Assembly: GCA_031254535.1 (NCBI GenBank)
Contig: JAIRUG010000046.1
Location: forward strand, 1 to 10,352
Direction of reading: 5' to 3'
Length of the DNA: 10,352 nt
DNA from: Rickettsia sp.
GTDB lineage: Bacteria > Pseudomonadota > Alphaproteobacteria > Rickettsiales > Rickettsiaceae
Made by a program: the position numbers and the translations under genes. Of this stretch, positions 5,784-10,352 are shown piece by piece; positions within the stretch are counted from its first letter, which is position 1, and each line of letters opens with the position of its first letter. The notes beneath the pieces were generated by a model. That model worked only from the letters and a program-made list of their open reading frames with translations. It was not told the DNA's origin and did no database searches.

Positions 5784-6881
5784 ATGAGTAATAAAATAAG
5801 TAATCCATCTACAATAGTAGTTGCAATGTCTGGTGGGGTTGATAGCTCAGTAGTGGCTGCTATGCTTTGTGAACAAGGGCATAAAGTCATTGGTATAACA
5901 CTACAATTATATGACCACGGCATAGCTACAAAAAAAAGAAATGCCTGTTGTGCTGGACAAGACATTTATGACGCAAAAATGGTGGCAGATAAGCTAAATA
6001 TTCCGCATTATGTATTAGATTATGAGTCTAAATTTAAAGAGTCAGTAATTGATGACTTTGCTGATAGTTATATTAGAGGCGAAACGCCCTTGCCTTGCGT
6101 AAAATGTAACCAGTCAGTTAAATTTAAAGACTTATTAAAAGTAGCAAAAGATTTAGGGGCAGACTGTCTTGCTACTGGTCATTATGTACGGAAAATTAAA
6201 GGTATAGATGGGGCAGAATTACATACTGGTATTGATATCGCCAAAGACCAAAGCTATTTTTTGTTCGCAATTACCTTAGAACAACTAAATTATCTATCTT
6301 TTCCTTTGGGAGAATTAAGTAAAGAGCAAACAAGAAATATTGCTACTAAGTTTAATTTAGGTGTTGCAGATAAGCCTGATAGTCAAGATATTTGTTTTGT
6401 ACCAGATGGTGATTATAGGAAGGTAATTAGTAGTATACGAACCAATGCTAATGAAAAAGGTAAAATAATCCATGTAGACGGCTTTGAGCTTGGGACACAT
6501 AATGGTATAATAAACTATACTGTAGGTCAACGCCGCGGTCTTGGAATAGCTTTTCAGGAGCCACTTTATGTAGTGAGAATTGATCCTAATACAAAAATTG
6601 TATATGTTGGTCCAGACTCGGTATTAGATTCTACCGAATTTACTATTAAGGATGTTAACTGGCTTGGTAGAGAAATGGGGGTACAAGAAGAGATTGATGT
6701 GCAAGTTAAGATTCGCTCAACTCGTCCTGCTACCTTTGCCAAGATTAGTAAAATGAGTACTACAGAAATTAAAGTAAAATTAATGTCTGCAGAGAAATCC
6801 GTCACTCCTGGTCAGGCTTGTGTCATATATGATAATGATCGGGTTCTTGGTGGGGGATGGATCACTAGAAAAATTGCATAA
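5784..6881 (+). CDS. mnmA: tRNA-specific 2-thiouridylase MnmA
   Basis: This 365-residue enzyme uses ATP to adenylate U34 of tRNA-Lys, -Glu and -Gln and then installs sulfur to give 2-thiouridine. The N-terminal PP-loop S-G-G-V-D-S-S (16-22) binds ATP. The two catalytic cysteines are in place: one in L-P-C-V-K-C-N (C105 or C108, the family position usually being the one before N) and C204 in S-Q-D-I-C-F. The family signature T-V-G-Q-R-R-G-L-G-I is present, and G-G-G-W-I near the C-terminus fits the beta-barrel domain. Length is normal for the family. The ATG at 5784 gives the usual distance to the PP-loop; there is no Shine-Dalgarno close before it. It appears to head a run with the permease (39-bp gap) and hisS. 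Confidence 0.97.
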   Translation: MSNKISNPSTIVVAMSGGVDSSVVAAMLCEQGHKVIGITLQLYDHGIATKKRNACCAGQDIYDAKMVADKLNIPHYVLDYESKFKESVIDDFADSYIRGETPLPCVKCNQSVKFKDLLKVAKDLGADCLATGHYVRKIKGIDGAELHTGIDIAKDQSYFLFAITLEQLNYLSFPLGELSKEQTRNIATKFNLGVADKPDSQDICFVPDGDYRKVISSIRTNANEKGKIIHVDGFELGTHNGIINYTVGQRRGLGIAFQEPLYVVRIDPNTKIVYVGPDSVLDSTEFTIKDVNWLGREMGVQEEIDVQVKIRSTRPATFAKISKMSTTEIKVKLMSAEKSVTPGQACVIYDNDRVLGGGWITRKIA

Positions 6882-6920
6882 ATACTTTTAGTATTTTCTA
6901 TTATTAAAATTGGAGCGATA

Positions 6921-8315
6921 ATGGGTTTTTTAACAAAAAAAAGTTTTGAATCAATAAAAGAATTAGGTAAGACTAGTGGTCTTGCCAAAACTCTAGGAGC
7001 ATTTGATCTAATATTATTAGGTCTTGGGGCTATAATAGGTATAGGGGTATTTGTAGTAACAGGTATGGTAGCTGCTAAATATTCTGGTCCTGCAGTTATG
7101 CTATCCTACGCTGTTGCTGGTGGAACATGTATTTTTGTTGCTCTTGCCTATACAGAGCTTGCTACCATGTTACCGACTTCTGGCAGTATTTATACTTACT
7201 CTTATATAGCATTTGGTGAAGTGTTTGCCTGGTTAATGGGCAGCGTTATCATATTAGAACTTGGTTTTGCTGCTGGAACTGTTGCGGCTGCTTGGTCTGG
7301 ATATGTTCAGGCAATATTGTCAGCTGGTGGAATAGATTTGCCTAAAATTTTAACTACCGTGCCTAGCAATGGTGGAATAATAAATTTACCAGCTTTTCTT
7401 ATTGTAGTGTTTGTCTCTTTTATTTTGTGCTTAGGAACGAAAGATAGTAAAAAACTAAATGCTATTTTAGTATTTGTAAAAATGGCAGCTATACTTGCTT
7501 TTATTGTGTTTGCCACACCGCATTTTGATGCGACAAATTGGCAGAACTTTTTACCTTTTGGCTTCAATAATATGCTAGTTGGTGCATCTATCCTATTTTT
7601 GGCTATGACAGGTTTTGGTACAATAGCTGCTACAGCTGAAGAATGCAAAAACCCTAACCGAGATTTAATGATCGGTATTATTGGATCACTAGTAATTGCA
7701 ACAATAGTGTATGTTATAATATCTGGACTAGTCACTGGCATAGCCCCTTTTGATCAACTTAATAATGACCAACCACTTGCCTATGCTCTTAACTTGAACA
7801 ATAGTAATGTCGGTTCTGCCATCGTTGCTACTGGAGCAGTATGCGGTATGACTACGGTACTGATGATGAATATTTATGGTACATCTCGTATCTTTTATGT
7901 AATTGCCCGAGATGGGTTATTGCCAAAAAACTTTGCAAAACTTCATACAAAATACGATAGTCCTTATATTACTATCTTAATATTTTCTGCACTTGCTGCA
8001 CTATTAGGAGGATTTTGTCCAACTGAAATTCTTGTTCAGTTGTCATCTATGGGATCATTAATAGATTATACAGTGGTTGCTATAATAGTCATATTGTTTA
8101 GAATAAAAATGCCAAATGCTCCAAGACCATTTAAATGTCCTGCTGCATTTGTCATTATACCATTTGTTTTAGTAGCCTGCCTATATTTACTATCTATACA
8201 AATATTTGATAGTAATTTTAATTTGATGATTGCAGGTCGATTGCTAATATACTGGTTTGTGATAATGTTTGTTCTGTATATTCTTAGATTGTTCTTTATG
8301 AAACGACAAGTTTAA
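6921..8315 (+). CDS. APC-superfamily amino acid permease, cationic amino acid transporter type
   Basis: This is a 464-residue inner-membrane protein of about 12 hydrophobic segments, the usual length for bacterial members of the cationic amino acid transporter (CAT) group. The first span holds the substrate-binding signature [10 protein letters not shown] (36-45). The sixth-span region F-L-A-M-T-G-F-G is followed by [10 protein letters not shown], the conserved acidic loop of APC carriers. It most likely imports an amino acid with protons; the exact substrate cannot be read from sequence. GGAG at 6912-6915 is a well-placed Shine-Dalgarno. The gene starts 39 bp after mnmA and ends 5 bp before hisS, so co-expression is likely. 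Amino-acid import fits an obligate intracellular lifestyle. Confidence 0.93.
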   Translation: MGFLTKKSFESIKELGKTSGLAKTLGAFDLILLGLGAIIGIGVFVVTGMVAAKYSGPAVMLSYAVAGGTCIFVALAYTELATMLPTSGSIYTYSYIAFGEVFAWLMGSVIILELGFAAGTVAAAWSGYVQAILSAGGIDLPKILTTVPSNGGIINLPAFLIVVFVSFILCLGTKDSKKLNAILVFVKMAAILAFIVFATPHFDATNWQNFLPFGFNNMLVGASILFLAMTGFGTIAATAEECKNPNRDLMIGIIGSLVIATIVYVIISGLVTGIAPFDQLNNDQPLAYALNLNNSNVGSAIVATGAVCGMTTVLMMNIYGTSRIFYVIARDGLLPKNFAKLHTKYDSPYITILIFSALAALLGGFCPTEILVQLSSMGSLIDYTVVAIIVILFRIKMPNAPRPFKCPAAFVIIPFVLVACLYLLSIQIFDSNFNLMIAGRLLIYWFVIMFVLYILRLFFMKRQV

Positions 8316-8320
8316 TTTGT

Positions 8321-9568
8321 ATGAATAATGCACTACAACCATTACGTGGTACTAAAGATCTACTACCTGAGGATTATATAATTCACGATTATATAATTAA
8401 CATAGCAAAACATGTCGGTGAACTTTATGGTTATCAAGCCATGAGTACACCGATAATTGAATATAGTAAAGTCTTTGACCGCACACTTGGAGAGACTTCT
8501 GATGTAATAAGCAAGGAAATGTACAGCTTTCTTGATAAGAGTGATAATAATATCTCTCTTAGACCTGAATTTACAGCTGGTATTATTAGGGCTTCTATAT
8601 CTAATAACCTACAACAAACATTACCTATTAAATTCTTTTCAACTGGTCCAGTATTTCGTTATGATCGACCACAAGCTGGTAGACAAAGGCAATTTCATCA
8701 AATAAACTTTGAGTATATTGGTGGAGAAGAAGGAGCCAGTAACGATGCTGAAACAATTAGGCTTGCATTAGATGTTCTCCAGGCTTTAGAAATAGATAAA
8801 GATACAACTTTAGAAATAAACTCAATTGGTTGCACTGCAACTCGTGCTATCTACCAACAAAAGTTGGTAGAGTATTTCAATGACTATAAGTCAGAATTAT
8901 CAGAAGATAGCCAAAAGCGACTGATCAGAAATCCGATGCGGATCTTAGATTCAAAAGATGAAAATGATAAAAAAATAGTTGCAAATAGCCCGTTAATGTC
9001 TCAATGTTACAATAGCGATACTACAAGATATTTTCATGATTTGCTAAAATATTTAGATTTACTTAATGTAAAATATACCATTAATCCAAGGTTAGTAAGG
9101 GGGCTCGATTATTACTGCCATACAACTTTTGAGTTTACTACTACCAAACTTGGTAGTCAGTCGACAATCCTTGCTGGTGGGAGATATGATGGGTTGAGCA
9201 AAATTATGGGAGGTTCAGAGACAAAAGCCATTGGCTTTGCTGCTGGAATTGAAAGGCTTGCCCTAATGAGAGAATATAACATACCTAAAGCAAGACCAGT
9301 ATTTATCTTGCCTATTAGAGACAACAATTTAGAATATTGTTTAATTTTAGCCAATCAATTGCGTCAAAAAAATATTTCTGTTACCTTAGATGCTAAAGGT
9401 AAAATAGCCAAAAGAATGATCCGGGCTAATTTACAGAAAGCTAAATATGCTATTTTTATTGGTGATGATGAACAAATGAGTAATAGTTTCAAGTTAAAAG
9501 ATCTTGATAAAGAACAAGAATATCTATTGCAATTTGAGCAAATTGTAGAATTATTAGTTAATGTATAG
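8321..9568 (+). CDS. hisS: Histidyl-tRNA synthetase
   Basis: This 415-residue class II aminoacyl-tRNA synthetase charges tRNA-His. The N-terminal L-R-G-T-K-D-L-L-P (8-16) is typical. Motif 1 lies around D53-F70 (R-T-L-G-E-T-S-D). Motif 2 includes [16 protein letters not shown] (112-127). Histidine-specific signatures are L-V-R-G-L-D-Y-Y (258-265) and A-G-G-R-Y-D-G-L (285-292). Motif 3 is [11 protein letters not shown] (303-313). The last ~90 residues form the anticodon-binding domain. All catalytic segments look intact and length is standard. The start follows the permease stop by 5 bp with no clear Shine-Dalgarno of its own, suggesting coupled translation. A long palindromic element lies 32 bp after the stop. 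Confidence 0.98.
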   Translation: MNNALQPLRGTKDLLPEDYIIHDYIINIAKHVGELYGYQAMSTPIIEYSKVFDRTLGETSDVISKEMYSFLDKSDNNISLRPEFTAGIIRASISNNLQQTLPIKFFSTGPVFRYDRPQAGRQRQFHQINFEYIGGEEGASNDAETIRLALDVLQALEIDKDTTLEINSIGCTATRAIYQQKLVEYFNDYKSELSEDSQKRLIRNPMRILDSKDENDKKIVANSPLMSQCYNSDTTRYFHDLLKYLDLLNVKYTINPRLVRGLDYYCHTTFEFTTTKLGSQSTILAGGRYDGLSKIMGGSETKAIGFAAGIERLALMREYNIPKARPVFILPIRDNNLEYCLILANQLRQKNISVTLDAKGKIAKRMIRANLQKAKYAIFIGDDEQMSNSFKLKDLDKEQEYLLQFEQIVELLVNV

Positions 9569-9600
9569 CTAACCCTATTAGGTTCTTGATATTAGACTTA

Positions 9601-9735
9601 CTAGCATAAGTCAAAGAAGTCCTCGGAATTTTTAGGAGAAACGAAGCCGTCCACCTTCGCGTACATAACGTACGTGAGGAGCGAAGACGAGTTTCAACAA
9701 CAAAATTATCAACTAGATTGATTGACTTATGCTAG
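9601..9735. repeat. Palindromic element with 14-bp terminal inverted repeats
   Basis: CTAGCATAAGTCAA (9601-9614) and TTGACTTATGCTAG (9722-9735) are perfect inverted repeats bounding 135 bp. The centre has a hairpin CTTCGC (9655-9660) with GCGAAG (9681-9686) enclosing GTACATAACGTACGTGAG, shared in part with the element at 3283-3407. The segment is GC-richer than its surroundings. It looks like a small non-autonomous element or Rickettsia palindromic-type repeat, and may end the hisS transcript. No coding potential is seen. Confidence 0.8.
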
Positions 9736-9817
9736 ATACTGTTAACAAAGGTCTTATGAATATAGAAGAAGATATGATATATTTAAGATATATTAAGAAG
9801 AAAGGAATAGATATATA

Positions 9818-10033
9818 ATGGATTCACGATTACTTCTTGTAAAACAAGGGTTTTTTGAAAAATAAATAGAACCAATCATAGAGAAGAATTATATTTGGAA
9901 AGGACGACCACCAAAGATTAGACATTATAAGGTATTTTGTGCAATAATGTATGTATTAAGAACTTGGATACCGTGGAGGGATTTACCAAAATGTTATGGG
10001 TGTTGGCACATCATCTACAGCTTATTGGTTTAA
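9818..10033 (+). pseudogene. IS5-family transposase remnant, nonsense and truncated
   Basis: From ATG 9818 the frame reads MDSRLLLVKQGFFEK, then a TAA at 9863-9865. It continues in the same frame as I-E-P-I-I-E-K-N, G-R-P-P-K-I-R-H-Y and V-L-R-T-W-I-P-W-R-D-L-P-K-C-Y-G. The last two stretches are the hallmark of the N-terminal domain (DUF4096-like) of IS5-type transposases. Similarity fades at about 10000-10033, where a second stop falls. F-K-S in a neighbouring frame suggests an additional frameshift. The DDE catalytic region is not recognisable downstream. GAAAGGAAT precedes the ATG by about 9 bases. It is a decayed copy with no possible activity. Confidence 0.8.
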
Positions 10034-10255
10034 ATCTTTACTACTCTCAAGACTACTTAGGTTGTCCTGACTCTTAACATAGATGATGGGACCGTTGAAA
10101 GATAAAAATTTGCTCTAATTTCAAAAAAAAGAAACAAAATGCTTTTGTCTAAAAAATTACAAAAAAAATCATCAACTCTGATATTTTTAAAAGATTACAA
10201 TTTTTTTCATAAATTTTAGCTTTTTGTTCTGCCAGATATAGCTTAATCAAAGAAA
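10034..10255. other. Very AT-rich stretch between two transposase remnants
   Basis: Homopolymer runs of A and T dominate. A short open stretch around 10050-10105 (including L-T-L-N-I-D-D-G-T-V-E) might be a scrap of transposase, but I cannot assign it. At about 10215-10270 a frame reading Y-S-L-I-K-E-N-G-D-K-R may be an out-of-frame upstream part of the IS630 fragment that follows. Confidence 0.4.
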
Positions 10256-10352
10256 ATGGCGACAAGAGGAAGAAAATATAGTATAAATATAGAGAGTTAT
10301 GTCGAACAAGTTTTAGTTAAGGAATTGCGAGTTGGTCAATTAGTAGTAATGG
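10256..10352 (+). pseudogene. IS630-family transposase, DDE-domain fragment (runs off right edge)
   Basis: From ATG 10256 the frame is open for 32 codons to the edge: MATRGRKYSINIESYVEQV, then LVKELRVGQLVVM. The piece V-E-Q-V-L-V-K-E-L-R-V-G-Q-L-V-V-M directly precedes the D-N-A/S-x-F-H block that carries the second catalytic Asp of IS630 transposases; the next base in the window is the G of the expected Asp codon. The normal helix-turn-helix N-terminus is absent and the segment between R-K-Y-S-I and the helix is shorter than usual, so this is a fragment with a 5' truncation or internal deletion. It is probably related to, but not contiguous with, the fragment at 1-78. Confidence 0.65.

Noticed and set aside
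9756..9818. 20-codon open frame overlapping the IS5-type start by one base
   Set aside because: Too short, no homology recognised, low-complexity composition and no clear ribosome binding site.

Overview
The window is AT-rich and looks like a piece of a Rickettsia or close Rickettsiales chromosome. The reasons are the AT-biased codon use, several decayed insertion sequences of IS110, IS630 and IS5 type, and palindromic repeats resembling Rickettsia palindromic elements. It also shows ordinary housekeeping genes among degraded and unassigned ones. The taxonomic call is inference from these features; no rRNA or other marker is present. I saw no tRNA, rRNA or CRISPR array.

Left end (1-1117). 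An IS630-type transposase gene runs off the left edge on the minus strand, and its outer end abuts an IS110 transposase gene cut short at about position 117. This is best read as IS630 inserted into IS110. The IS110 gene also carries three in-frame nonsense codons. Upstream of it lies a GC-richer, hairpin-rich non-coding stretch (about 845-1045) where IS110 elements usually encode their bridge RNA. A partial palindromic repeat follows at 1075-1117.

Middle (1159-5152). On the minus strand is a c-di-GMP phosphodiesterase-type protein with a degenerate GGDEF-like region and an EAL domain that keeps its catalytic residues. Divergent from it is bolA (Fe-S trafficking or regulation). Next is a lysine-rich, helical small gene with an excellent Shine-Dalgarno sequence but a frameshift (2789-3270), then a 125-bp palindromic element. 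A 567-residue protein of unknown function follows, with a central hydrophobic segment and a small internal repeat.

Intergenic stretch 5153-5783. It contains a large nested palindrome (5199-5362), a plausible promoter (5447-5474), a hairpin (5537-5574), a set of mutually exclusive short stems (5643-5686) and a Shine-Dalgarno-like sequence with no start codon after it.

Right (5784-9568). Three intact genes on the plus strand are tightly spaced and probably co-transcribed: mnmA (tRNA 2-thiouridylase), an APC-superfamily amino-acid permease of the cationic amino acid transporter type, and hisS (histidyl-tRNA synthetase). Two concern tRNA function and the third amino-acid supply, which suits a cell that imports host amino acids.

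Right end (9569-10352). A palindromic element bounded by 14-bp inverted repeats follows hisS. After it come a broken IS5-type transposase and a DDE-domain fragment of an IS630-type transposase running off the right edge. The intact block is therefore flanked on both sides by decayed mobile DNA. No clear new defence or mobile system is visible. The best leads are the IS110 non-coding RNA region, the unassigned gene pair at 2789-5152, and the leader of mnmA.
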